NCBI GenBank assembly: GCA_036639635.1
Contig: JAVWIF010000046.1
Location: 1-14,867 of the forward strand
Length of the DNA stretch: 14,867 nucleotides
Direction of reading: 5' to 3'
From: JAVWIF01 sp036639635
Lineage (GTDB): Bacteria > Bacillota_I > Bacilli_A > Erysipelotrichales > Erysipelotrichaceae
How positions within the stretch are numbered: position 1 is the stretch's first letter; each line of letters opens with the position of its first letter. The notes beneath the pieces were generated by a model. That model did not search any database. It was not told where the DNA came from and saw only the letters and a list, made by a program, of their open reading frames with translations. This document shows positions 1-9,166 of this stretch, piece by piece. Made by a program: the position numbers and the translations under genes.

Positions 1-40
1 AAAGACCAAAATTTCTTTCGCACCACTTGAGTGCCTGTAT

Positions 41-69
41 ATAATACTATACTTATGCCTTTGTGTCAA
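41..69 (-). promoter_or_regulatory. Strong sigma-A-type promoter reading out of the left edge
   Basis: On the minus strand there is a perfect -35 TTGACA (64-69), a 17-nt spacer and a -10 TATTAT (41-46). An A-rich stretch, as in an UP element, lies just upstream (about 70-118). Transcription would start near position 34 and leave the window to the left. It lies beyond the rpoC terminator, so it should serve a separate unit. Because rpoBC is commonly followed by rpsL-rpsG-fusA-tuf in Bacillota, that unit is the likely target, but the gene is not visible. A small inverted repeat (GCAC/GTGC, 21-35) would lie around the transcript start. Confidence 0.75.
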
Positions 70-280
70 TCATTATTTAATCTTTTTTCACTTTTTTTAC
101 GATTAAAAACGAAAATTACTTGTTCCCTATATTTTCTTAACCAACATCCTCAATCGTGACAAATTTAAAACTTAAATATTCATAATCTTTCTTAGAAAAT
201 GACACCTTTTTATAAAAATTTCTTCCTACTTTGCTACGTAACTCATCCTAAATTGTTACTAGTTTTGCGTTTCATAATTG

Positions 281-319
281 AAAAAGTAGAAATCATAGAG
301 CTATCTCTACAATTTCTAC
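281..319 (-). terminator. Intrinsic terminator after rpoC
   Basis: Just after the rpoC stop codon, the minus-strand RNA can form a 15-bp stem (arms 305-319 and 286-300) around a 4-nt loop (301-304), followed by a run of five U (285-281). Two G-U pairs in the middle of the stem pair only in the minus-strand RNA, which fixes the orientation. It ends the rplK-rpoC transcription block. Apart from this terminator and the outward promoter at 41-69, I see nothing else in 1-329. Confidence 0.88.
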
Positions 320-329
320 CTTCATTTAC

Positions 330-3300
330 CTATTCAGCAACAGGTTCTATAACTTCAATTGGTTCAACGCCTTCATTAATTTCTAATGTAGACTCTTCAC
401 TATCCATTATTTTTTTCACCATATCACTCGTAATCTTTTCAGGTGCTGGAATATATCCCATGAAATTATCATCATCATCTTTACGGTTTCTTTCAATACG
501 TAATGCTCTTAATTCTTCCGCTTTAGCTGCAATAACTTGATTTGTTTCACGTTCTGCTCCACATCCCGTTCCTGCTGGTATTAATTTACCAATAATAACA
601 TTCTCTTTAAGTCCAATTAAGTAGTCTTTCTTTCCTTTAATGGCTGCATCAGTTAAAACTTTTGTAGTTTCTTGGAATGATGCTGCAGATAAGAAAGAAT
701 CTGTTTCTACTGAAGCTTTAGAAATACCTAATAAAACTGGTTTAAAGGTTGCCGGAACTTTACCGCTTAATAATGCTTGACGGTTAATTTTTGTAATTTC
801 AGTTAAAGAAATTTGTACCCCTGGGTTAAGTTTTGTATCATTTCCTTCTAATACAACAACTTTACGAAGCATCTGACGAATCATAACTTCCACGTGCTTA
901 TCAGAAATTTCAATACCTTGACTCTGGTAAACTTTCTTAACTTCTTTTAAGATATAGTTTTGTACTTGGCGAACACCAGCTACTTTCAATAATTCCTTAG
1001 GGTCAACTTGACCTTCAGTAATTTTATCTCCAGATTCAACATGTGCTCCAACTTTCATCCAAGGACGAATCGCTTGAATTAAAGTAACTTTATGAACAAT
1101 ACTTTCTTTATCGTTAGATACAATCACTTCATATCCTGTTTCTATTTGTTCTACAGAAGTAATTTCCCCTGTAATTTGTGCTAATACAGCAACACCTTTT
1201 GGACAACGTGCTTCAAATAGTTCTTCAACACGTGGAAGACCTTGGGTGATATCTCCACCATCTGCACTTGCTACTCCACCTGTATGGAAAGTACGCATTG
1301 TTAACTGTGTACCTGGTTCTCCAATAGATTGAGCAGCCATAATACCAACAGCTTCTCCAACTTCTACATCATTACCAGTAGCCATATTACGACCATAACA
1401 TTTCTTACATACACCATAGATTGATTTACAAGTAAATGCACTACGAATATACATTCCTTCAACACCAGCATCTGCTATTTGTTGAGCGATTTGTTCTGTC
1501 ATAAAAGCATCAGATTCAATAATTAATTCACCAGTTTTTGGATTCATAACATCTTGTTTACTATAACGTCCAACTAAACGATCATAAATACTTTCAATAA
1601 CCGTTTTCGTTTTACGATCAATAATTGCTTCTACCCAATATCCTTTATCCGTACCACAGTCTTCCTGTTTAACAATAACATCTTGAGCAACATCAACTAA
1701 ACGACGTGTTAAGTATCCAGACTCTGCAGTCTTTAATGCTGTATCGGTTAATCCTTTACGTACACCATGAGTGGAAATAAAGAACTCAGATACATTTAAT
1801 CCTTCACGGAAACATGAGTAAATAGGAACCTCTATAATAGATGGTACATATTCACCTTTTGCAGATTTAGATTGAGATGGTTTTGCCATCAATCCACGCA
1901 TACCTGCTAACTGCGTAAAGTTTGAAGTATTACCACGTGCACCAGAACGTGCCATCATGTTAATTGGATTCTTACGAGGTAGGTTTCCTAATAGTTCTTC
2001 AGCGATGTCATCTTTTACATCTGCCCAAAGTTTATTTAAATGACGTTCCCACTCTTGTACCGTAAGTTTTCCTTTTTTACGTAATACTTTTAATTCTTCA
2101 GCTTTTTCTTTACCATAGATAACATGGTCTTCTTTATGAGGAGCAACCTCAATATCTGATAAGGATACAGTAACTCCTGCTACTGTTGAATATTTAAATC
2201 CCATATCCTTAATTTGGTCAAGGATTTCGGATGTTTTGATTGTGCTATAACGTTTAAATATTTCACCAATAATTTGTCCTAAATCTTTCTTTTTAAATGC
2301 AGAAACAATTGGTAAAGCACGAATTGCTGCTTTTACATCATGTCCCATATCTAAGAAGTAACGTTCCGGTGTAGCAACAAAGTTTTCTGCAGTCACTTCA
2401 TTCAAATAAGGAAAATCAGTTGGGAACATATTATTAAAGATTACTTTACCAACCGTTGTCAATAAATATTGATTCTGTTGTTTTTCGGTAAAGCTTTCTT
2501 TATTCATTGCTCTTGCTGGAATTCCAATACGAGAGTGTAAGTGAATCTGCTCTGTTTGGTAAGCCATAAGAACTTCATTTACGTTTCCAAATACATGTCC
2601 TTCATGATCACCGTATCGATTCCAAATAACTGCTGATTTCGGACAATCTGCAGCAATGTAACGATCGGCTTCTTGATGGAATTCTTCTGCTGTTTCTTCC
2701 ATTGTTAAATAGAAGTTCCCCATAACCATATCCTGTCCTGGAGTAACGATTGGTTTTCCATCTTTTGGTCCTAGAATATTATTAGATCCAAGCATCATAA
2801 CTAATGCTTCTGCACGTGCTTCTTCACCTAATGGTACATGGACTGCCATCTGGTCACCATCGAAGTCGGCGTTAAATGCCGTACAAACTAATGGATGCAA
2901 ACGCATTGCACGTCCTTCTACTAATTTTGGTTTAAATGCTTGAATTCCTAAACGGTGAAGAGTCGGTGCACGGTTCATTAGAACTGGATAACCTTCAATT
3001 ACACTTTCTACAATATCCCAAATACGAGGATCTTGACGGTCAATTAGTTTTTCAGCTGTTTTTGGATTGCTTGCTATTTCTCTATTCACAATTTCATTTA
3101 TTACAAATGGTTTGAATAATTGAATTGCCATTTCACGTGGAAGTCCACATTGATACATTTTTAAATCTGGTCCTACAGCAATTACAGAACGTCCAGAGAA
3201 GTCAACACGTTTTCCTAGTAAGTTTTGACGGAAACGTCCTTGTTTTCCCTTTAATGAATGAGATAGTGATTTTAATGCACGTCCACCAGCTCCTGTAATT

Positions 3301-4211
3301 GGTTTAGAACGACGTCCGTTATCAATTAAAGCATCTACTGCTTCTTGTAACATACGTTTTTCATTTTGAACAATAATTGCTGGTGTTCCTAAGTCTAACA
3401 ATTTTTTCAAACGATTATTACGTGTGATGACACGACGATATAAATCATTTAAATCACTTGTCGCAAAACGACCACCATCTAGTTGTAACATTGGACGTAA
3501 ATCAGGTGGTATAACTGGAATTACAGTCATTACCATCCATTCTGGTTTGTTATCTGATTTACGAAAAGATTCTACAGTATCTAAACGTTTGATTAATTTC
3601 TTACGTTTTTCACCTTGTGCGCTATCTAATGCTAGCTGAATTTTATCATATTCACCTTGTAAATCAACTTCCGTTAATAGGGTTAATGCAGCTTCTGCAC
3701 CAGATTGTGCGCTAAAGCTTCCTGGTCCATAAATCGCCATATTTTCACGATATTCTTTTTCAGATAAGACTTGTTTGTATTCTAATTTTGTATCTTTTGG
3801 ATCAGTAACTATCCAAGAAACGAAATATACAACTTCTTCTAATTGTTTTGGAGTAACATCCAATAATAATGCCATACGGCTAGGGATACCACGTAAATAC
3901 CAAATATGTGCAACTGGAGCAGCAAGTTCAATATGTCCCATACGCTCACGTCTTACATTTGATTTTGTAATTTCTACTCCACAACGATCACAAACAACTC
4001 CTTTGTAACGTACTTTCTTATATTTTCCACAGTAACATTCCCAGTCCTTGCTAGGACCAAAAATTTTCTCACAGAATAATCCATCTCTTTCTGGTTTCTG
4101 AGAACGGTAGTTGATAGTTTCTGGTTTTTTTACTTCACCATGACTCCATTCGTGGATTCTTTCAGGAGAAGCTAAGCTTACCTGAATTGAGGCAAAATTA
4201 TTAACACTCAT
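330..4211 (-). CDS. rpoC: DNA-directed RNA polymerase subunit beta'
   Basis: This is the largest catalytic subunit of the multisubunit RNA polymerase; with beta it forms the active-site cleft. The 1293-residue protein has all the expected landmarks. The N-terminal zinc ribbon cysteines are C59, C61, C74 and C77. The catalytic loop NADFDGDQ (447-454) carries the three Mg-binding aspartates D449, D451 and D453. The bridge helix region spans about 800-845. The second zinc site uses C852, C928, C935 and C938. The trigger loop (about 954-979) includes H976 in the FHTGG motif. It is about 90 residues longer than B. subtilis RpoC as I recall it, partly from an acidic C-terminal tail after about residue 1235. 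The ATG lies 4 nt after the rpoB stop; a GGAGG inside the last rpoB codons provides the ribosome binding site, so the two genes are co-transcribed and probably translationally linked. A strong terminator follows the TAG stop. Confidence 0.98.
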   Translation of the reverse strand: MSVNNFASIQVSLASPERIHEWSHGEVKKPETINYRSQKPERDGLFCEKIFGPSKDWECYCGKYKKVRYKGVVCDRCGVEITKSNVRRERMGHIELAAPVAHIWYLRGIPSRMALLLDVTPKQLEEVVYFVSWIVTDPKDTKLEYKQVLSEKEYRENMAIYGPGSFSAQSGAEAALTLLTEVDLQGEYDKIQLALDSAQGEKRKKLIKRLDTVESFRKSDNKPEWMVMTVIPVIPPDLRPMLQLDGGRFATSDLNDLYRRVITRNNRLKKLLDLGTPAIIVQNEKRMLQEAVDALIDNGRRSKPITGAGGRALKSLSHSLKGKQGRFRQNLLGKRVDFSGRSVIAVGPDLKMYQCGLPREMAIQLFKPFVINEIVNREIASNPKTAEKLIDRQDPRIWDIVESVIEGYPVLMNRAPTLHRLGIQAFKPKLVEGRAMRLHPLVCTAFNADFDGDQMAVHVPLGEEARAEALVMMLGSNNILGPKDGKPIVTPGQDMVMGNFYLTMEETAEEFHQEADRYIAADCPKSAVIWNRYGDHEGHVFGNVNEVLMAYQTEQIHLHSRIGIPARAMNKESFTEKQQNQYLLTTVGKVIFNNMFPTDFPYLNEVTAENFVATPERYFLDMGHDVKAAIRALPIVSAFKKKDLGQIIGEIFKRYSTIKTSEILDQIKDMGFKYSTVAGVTVSLSDIEVAPHKEDHVIYGKEKAEELKVLRKKGKLTVQEWERHLNKLWADVKDDIAEELLGNLPRKNPINMMARSGARGNTSNFTQLAGMRGLMAKPSQSKSAKGEYVPSIIEVPIYSCFREGLNVSEFFISTHGVRKGLTDTALKTAESGYLTRRLVDVAQDVIVKQEDCGTDKGYWVEAIIDRKTKTVIESIYDRLVGRYSKQDVMNPKTGELIIESDAFMTEQIAQQIADAGVEGMYIRSAFTCKSIYGVCKKCYGRNMATGNDVEVGEAVGIMAAQSIGEPGTQLTMRTFHTGGVASADGGDITQGLPRVEELFEARCPKGVAVLAQITGEITSVEQIETGYEVIVSNDKESIVHKVTLIQAIRPWMKVGAHVESGDKITEGQVDPKELLKVAGVRQVQNYILKEVKKVYQSQGIEISDKHVEVMIRQMLRKVVVLEGNDTKLNPGVQISLTEITKINRQALLSGKVPATFKPVLLGISKASVETDSFLSAASFQETTKVLTDAAIKGKKDYLIGLKENVIIGKLIPAGTGCGAERETNQVIAAKAEELRALRIERNRKDDDDNFMGYIPAPEKITSDMVKKIMDSEESTLEINEGVEPIEVIEPVAE

Positions 4212-4215
4212 CTAC

Positions 4216-7200
4216 TTACGCCTCCTCTTCGTTATCTTCATCATCAGCTAATTCAATATCATCTTCATCAAAATCACTGCTATCTTCATCAGCCTCGATT
4301 GTTAATTCATCTTCTTCGATAATAATATCTTCATCGATTGTTTCAACAGTATCTAAAATTGGAGGAAGAGTCGTTGTTGTATCGCTTCCTTCTTCTTTAT
4401 TAATATCTACTTCATTTCCATCTTCATCAAGCATTTTTACATCAATAGCAAGTGCTTGTAATTCATGTTTTAATACACGGAATGATTCAGGAATTCCTGG
4501 TTCTGGTATATCTTTTCCTTTGATAATTGCTTCATACGTTTTTGTACGTCCCATAATATCATCAGATTTAACGGTTAAGATTTCTTGTAATGTGTGTGCA
4601 GCACCATATGCTTCTAGTGCCCAAACTTCCATCTCTCCAAATCTCTGACCACCATTTTGTGCTTTACCACCTAATGGTTGTTGTGTAACTAATGAATAAG
4701 GTCCTGTAGCACGTGCATGTAATTTATCGTCAACCATGTGGGCTAACTTAATCATGTACATAACACCTACAGAAATACGTTCATCAAATGGTTCACCAGT
4801 ACGTCCATCGTACAATACTTGTTTTCCATCTTTTGTCATTTCTGCTTCGTTCATAATGTCGCTTAATTCATCATTGTTAATACCATCGAATACAGGAGTT
4901 GAGAATTTAATATTTAATTTCTTCGCAGCGTATCCTAAATGAATTTCTAATACCTGTCCGATGTTCATACGAGATGGCACACCAAATGGGTTTAACATAA
5001 TATCAACAGGCGTTCCATCTGGCATATATGGCATATCTTCTACTGGTAAAATCTTAGAAATTACACCTTTGTTACCATGACGTCCTGCCATTTTATCACC
5101 TTCAGAAATTTTACGTTTCTGAACGATATATACTTTTACTGTTTCATTTACTCCAGGTGGTAAATCATGTCCTTCACTTCTCTTAAAGATACGAATAGAG
5201 TGCACAATTCCTGCTCCACCATGAGGTACTTTTAATGAGTTATCACGAACTTCACGAGACTTTTCTCCAAAAATTGCCAATAACAATTTTTCTTCTGGAG
5301 AAATTTCGCTTTGTCCTTTAGGAGTAACTTTTCCAACTAAAATGTCACCTTCCATAACTTCAGCACCAACCATAATAATTCCACGGCTGTCTAAGTTACG
5401 ACAAGCATTTTCACTTACGTTTGGAATATCACGTGTGATTTCTTCAGGTCCTAACTTTGTTTCTCGACAATCAATATCATATTCTTCAATATGCACAGAT
5501 GTATATACATCATCACGTACTAAACGTTCTGACATAATAATCGCATCTTCATAGTTATAACCATACCAAGTCATATAAGCAATTGTTACGTTTTGTCCTA
5601 AAGCAAGTTCCCCTTTTTCCATAGATGGTCCATCCGCAAGAATATCTCCTTTTTGGATTTTTTCACCTTTTTTAATAATAGGGCTTTGATTAATATTGGT
5701 ACCGTTGTTAGAACGTTGGAATTTACGTAAACGATATTCACGTTTTCCTTCGCTTTCACTTACAACAATACGTCTTGAATCTACATATTCTACTACTCCA
5801 TCGTTTTTGGCAACAATACCAACGCCAGAGTCTTTTGCAATTTTATATTCAATTCCTGTTCCAACAAATGGTGAATGTGGTTGTAATAAAGGTACTGCTT
5901 GACGTTGCATGTTGGCACCCATTAAGGCACGAGAAGCATCATCATTTTCCAAGAAAGGGATACAAGCAGTTGCTACAGATACAATCTGTTTTGGACTAAC
6001 GTCTGCTAGTTCTACTTCTTCACGTGCAGCAATAATAGTATCTCCTGCTTTACGAGCAACGACACGTTCATTAATTAAACGACCATTAACAACCTCATTT
6101 GCTTGCGCAATTACATAATCAGATTCTTCATCTGCAGATAAATAAATCGTCTTATCTTCAACTGTTCCATCTGATTCCACAATACGATATGGTGTTTGAA
6201 TAAATCCATATTCATTTATTTTTCCATAGGATGTAAGATTACTAATTAGACCAATGTTTGGTCCTTCTGGTGTTTCTATTGGACAAATTCTTCCATAGTG
6301 AGAACTATGAACATCACGCACTTCAAATCCAGCACGATCTCTTGTAAGACCACCTGGTCCTAACGCAGAAATACGACGTTTGTTTGTTAATTCAGCCAAT
6401 GGATTTTGTTGATCCATAAACTGTGACAACTGTGAACTTGAGAAGAATTCTTTAATAGCTGCTGTTAAAGGACGAATATTCGTCAATTTCTTTGGTGTCA
6501 AAGTAGCCACTTCTGCAATTGACATACGTTCTTTTACAACTCTTTCCATACGACTTAATCCAATACGGAATTGATTCTGGATAAGTTCTCCAACAGAACG
6601 AATACGACGATTACCTAACATATCGATATCATCGCTTTCTCCAACATCTTCCATAACATTTAAGTTATATGAATAGAATGCATACATATCGGAAATAGTA
6701 ATGGTGTGCTTGCTCGCATATGGATCATTCCCCATAATCTTACTAACTTCACCATCTTCACTACGTACTAATATTTCTTGAATAGCAGCTCCGACTAACC
6801 ATGCATATAATGTTGCTCCATTGTTAACTTTGTTTTTAATTTCATCAAGAGCACTTACTGATAAGGCTTCTGTTTTATGACGAGGAGTATATCCTTCTGT
6901 AAAGAAGTCATCATCTTCATTCATTACATCCACACCATTTGCATCGCTTAAACGTGCAAATGCATATAAACGTTGTCCATAGTTTAAAACAGCATTTACA
7001 TTGTCTTTTGTAAGTTCTACTTTTTTCGCAATAATGCCACCTTGAAGGGCTACTTTATCAAGTTTACTAACAATCAAAGCAACATCTTGTTCGCTAAGGA
7101 CACTACCTTCATATAATGTTACATCATCAATTTCAACATCACTAGCTAATACTCTACCAACCAATCCTAAATTATTAGTAGTAGGTACGATCACTTTATC

Positions 7201-8385
7201 TTCATGATTAAATAGTGGATTAAATGGGAATGCACTCATATGCATACCTTTTGCTAATTCCACACGTAAAGCATTTCTTTCATCACGACGTACCAAAGTA
7301 CCGCTTTCCATATAGACACTTCCATCAGCAGCAAGAATATCTTGCGCTAATCTATTTTTATCAATACGGTTAATCGCATTTAATTTCTTTCCTAATTTAT
7401 AACGCCCTGCCTTTGTCAAATCATAACGACGTGGATCAAAGAATTTCGCATTCATTAACGTTATGGAACCATCTAAGGTTGGAATTTCATCAGAACGTTG
7501 GTTTTCATAGATAGATAATAAAGCTTCTTGTGTTGTCTTCACTTTATCTTGTAATAAAGTATTTTCTACTTCTTCATATTTTCCAAAGTATGATGCATAT
7601 AGTGTAAGGTAAAGATTCATAAATTCACGATCTTCATCATCTACAGCTACATCTTCCACAACATTTCTACCCATTGCATGTAAGAATGTTTTAATTTGTG
7701 TTGTATCATGTGCATCTTCATTACGATCTAAGTCAACTGACATACCAATTGCCTTAAATAGAATTGTTGATAACATTTTACGTTTACGATCAATACTCAT
7801 GTTTAAAAGACGGCCTGTAGCAGTCTTTTTCATTTCTGTTAAGAATTCTAACCAAGTTCCACGACTAGGAATCAATTCACAAGCAAAAGATTCTTTCCCT
7901 GTCTTTTCTTCATAACCGATTGAAAAGTACGCACCTGGAGAACGTACAATTTGCGAAACAATAACACGTTCCGCTCCATTTATAATAAAAGTTCCAGTTT
8001 CTGTCATTAAAGGGAAATCTCCTAAGAAAACATCTTCCCATTTATTAATAACCTCACCAGTTGTGTTATCTGTTATTTCAAGCTCCATACGTGCTTTTAA
8101 AGGTGCAGCAAAATTACATTCACGATACATTGATTCTTCCGCATCAAATTTGGGTTCTCCAAATTCATATCCGTCGAACTTTAGTTTAATATTCCCTCCA
8201 TAGTTTTGGATAGGATAAATCTCATTAAATACTTCTCCGATTCCTTCGTTCTTGAACCACTCAAATGAGTCTGTTTGAATTTCTACCAAATTAGGAAGTT
8301 CCAAATCACCACTAACTTTTGAGTAATCGCGACGCTCTGCCTTTTTACCGGAAGCGACAATACGATAAGGCTGTTTTTTGTCCAT
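4216..8385 (-). CDS. rpoB: DNA-directed RNA polymerase subunit beta, enlarged form
   Basis: This is the second catalytic subunit of RNA polymerase and the rifampicin target. Residues are numbered from the upstream ATG at 8394. The rifampicin region spans 652-694, with SSQLSQFMDQ conserved; N671 replaces the usual His (H526 in E. coli numbering). The catalytic-site segment with KMAGRHGNKG is at about 1101-1110, and the C-terminal clamp region with GGKAQNGGQRFGEMEVWA is near 1242-1259. Between RYDL (323) and DDID (588) there are about 265 residues, against about 135 in B. subtilis, so the lobe region carries roughly 130 extra residues. The last 55 residues are a highly acidic tail. I prefer the ATG at 8385 (1389 aa) because AAAGGA directly abuts the ATG at 8394 but sits about 9 nt before 8385. 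Its own promoter lies at 8469-8497. Confidence 0.97.
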   Translation of the reverse strand: MDKKQPYRIVASGKKAERRDYSKVSGDLELPNLVEIQTDSFEWFKNEGIGEVFNEIYPIQNYGGNIKLKFDGYEFGEPKFDAEESMYRECNFAAPLKARMELEITDNTTGEVINKWEDVFLGDFPLMTETGTFIINGAERVIVSQIVRSPGAYFSIGYEEKTGKESFACELIPSRGTWLEFLTEMKKTATGRLLNMSIDRKRKMLSTILFKAIGMSVDLDRNEDAHDTTQIKTFLHAMGRNVVEDVAVDDEDREFMNLYLTLYASYFGKYEEVENTLLQDKVKTTQEALLSIYENQRSDEIPTLDGSITLMNAKFFDPRRYDLTKAGRYKLGKKLNAINRIDKNRLAQDILAADGSVYMESGTLVRRDERNALRVELAKGMHMSAFPFNPLFNHEDKVIVPTTNNLGLVGRVLASDVEIDDVTLYEGSVLSEQDVALIVSKLDKVALQGGIIAKKVELTKDNVNAVLNYGQRLYAFARLSDANGVDVMNEDDDFFTEGYTPRHKTEALSVSALDEIKNKVNNGATLYAWLVGAAIQEILVRSEDGEVSKIMGNDPYASKHTITISDMYAFYSYNLNVMEDVGESDDIDMLGNRRIRSVGELIQNQFRIGLSRMERVVKERMSIAEVATLTPKKLTNIRPLTAAIKEFFSSSQLSQFMDQQNPLAELTNKRRISALGPGGLTRDRAGFEVRDVHSSHYGRICPIETPEGPNIGLISNLTSYGKINEYGFIQTPYRIVESDGTVEDKTIYLSADEESDYVIAQANEVVNGRLINERVVARKAGDTIIAAREEVELADVSPKQIVSVATACIPFLENDDASRALMGANMQRQAVPLLQPHSPFVGTGIEYKIAKDSGVGIVAKNDGVVEYVDSRRIVVSESEGKREYRLRKFQRSNNGTNINQSPIIKKGEKIQKGDILADGPSMEKGELALGQNVTIAYMTWYGYNYEDAIIMSERLVRDDVYTSVHIEEYDIDCRETKLGPEEITRDIPNVSENACRNLDSRGIIMVGAEVMEGDILVGKVTPKGQSEISPEEKLLLAIFGEKSREVRDNSLKVPHGGAGIVHSIRIFKRSEGHDLPPGVNETVKVYIVQKRKISEGDKMAGRHGNKGVISKILPVEDMPYMPDGTPVDIMLNPFGVPSRMNIGQVLEIHLGYAAKKLNIKFSTPVFDGINNDELSDIMNEAEMTKDGKQVLYDGRTGEPFDERISVGVMYMIKLAHMVDDKLHARATGPYSLVTQQPLGGKAQNGGQRFGEMEVWALEAYGAAHTLQEILTVKSDDIMGRTKTYEAIIKGKDIPEPGIPESFRVLKHELQALAIDVKMLDEDGNEVDINKEEGSDTTTTLPPILDTVETIDEDIIIEEDELTIEADEDSSDFDEDDIELADDEDNEEEA

Positions 8386-8468
8386 GTACGCCATCCTTTC
8401 TACTTGTTTCTTCTATCAAAATTGGGTATGAATATCCATTTTAATATTTTAGTATTATGCAATTTATT

Positions 8469-8497
8469 ATAATATCAATGAAACATCAAATTGTCAA
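8469..8497 (-). promoter_or_regulatory. Dedicated rpoBC promoter
   Basis: There is a perfect -35 TTGACA (8492-8497), a 17-nt spacer and a -10 TATTAT (8469-8474) on the minus strand. The -35 overlaps the TGA stop (8494-8496) of the methyltransferase gene. Transcription would begin near 8462, giving a 5' leader of about 75 nt before the rpoB start at 8385. The layout is identical (TTGACA, 17 nt, TATTAT) to the promoter at the left edge of the window. This allows rpoBC to be expressed independently of the ribosomal protein genes. Confidence 0.78.
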
Positions 8498-9093
8498 TGC
8501 TTTTTTGCATATAAAATGAAATAGCCTTTTTCCTTTTTGATGATATCACAGTTACCAAATACATCTTTGATCTTATCAACAGCACTTAATGCTCCTTGTT
8601 GTTTACGAATTACAACCCACAATTTACCTTCTTTGCTAAGATGTTGATATGCTTCTTCGAATATTTTGTAAATGACTCTCTTGCCGGCACGAATGGGAGG
8701 ATTGGTTATGATATCAGTAAAAGTATTCCCATTTACACTTTCATATACATTTGATTCATGTATATTTACTTCAACTCCATTTTTATTAGCATTATCACAT
8801 GCCAATAAGACTGCCCTTGGATTTACATCGACCATTTCGAATAACGAATCAGGATAAATCTTCTTCAACGTGATTCCAATTGGGCCATACCCGCATCCAA
8901 CATCTAATACATTATTTCCTAATTCTTCACGTTCACATATCGCTTCTAAAAGCACACGAGTACCAAAATCAACACCGCTTTTAGAAAATACTCCATTATC
9001 CGTTAGGAAGGAATAATTAATACACCAAAACCGGAAAGATATTTCTTTCCGGTTTTCCGCTAAATGACGATTATCTGTGAAATAATGATCCAT
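8494..9093 (-). CDS. ybxB: Class I SAM-dependent methyltransferase, YbxB/RsmC-like
   Basis: This is a small methyltransferase of 199 residues. The SAM-binding motif I DVGCGYG is at 64-70, the acidic motif II residue is D89 (VDVN), and the catalytic NPP motif is at 131-133, followed by a Gly-Lys pair. This NPPxxxGK form is typical of the RsmC/YbxB family of N2-guanine rRNA methyltransferases, so a 16S rRNA substrate is likely; the exact base cannot be read from sequence. It corresponds in size to the C-terminal catalytic half of E. coli RsmC alone. The position between rplL and rpoB matches ybxB in B. subtilis, which supports orthology. The ATG is preceded by a GGCGG-type Shine-Dalgarno about 9 nt upstream. 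The stop codon overlaps the -35 of the rpoB promoter. Confidence 0.88.
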   Translation of the reverse strand: MDHYFTDNRHLAENRKEISFRFWCINYSFLTDNGVFSKSGVDFGTRVLLEAICEREELGNNVLDVGCGYGPIGITLKKIYPDSLFEMVDVNPRAVLLACDNANKNGVEVNIHESNVYESVNGNTFTDIITNPPIRAGKRVIYKIFEEAYQHLSKEGKLWVVIRKQQGALSAVDKIKDVFGNCDIIKKEKGYFILYAKKH

Positions 9094-9117
9094 ATATTTA
9101 CACCGCCTTTTTAGGTA

Positions 9118-9141
9118 ACAAAAAGCCTTACGGCTTTTTGT
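9118..9141 (-). terminator. Hairpin between rplL and the methyltransferase gene (attenuator-like)
   Basis: A perfect 10-bp stem (9118-9127 with 9132-9141) has a 4-nt loop. On the minus strand the stem is ACAAAAAGCC/GGCTTTTTGT, so the U-run forms part of the 3' arm and is followed by GUUACC rather than more U. This resembles an intrinsic terminator that may be only partly efficient. A partial terminator after rplL is known from E. coli, where it lowers rpo transcription relative to the ribosomal proteins. The sequence is symmetric, so the strand is assigned from context. Confidence 0.65.
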
Positions 9142-9166
9142 AAGATATAAAGTTTTACGTGTGAAA

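Noticed and set aside
199..540. A 113-codon ORF on the plus strand at the left end.
   Set aside because: Most of it is antisense to the end of rpoC and to the rpoC terminator, without a ribosome binding site or family resemblance.
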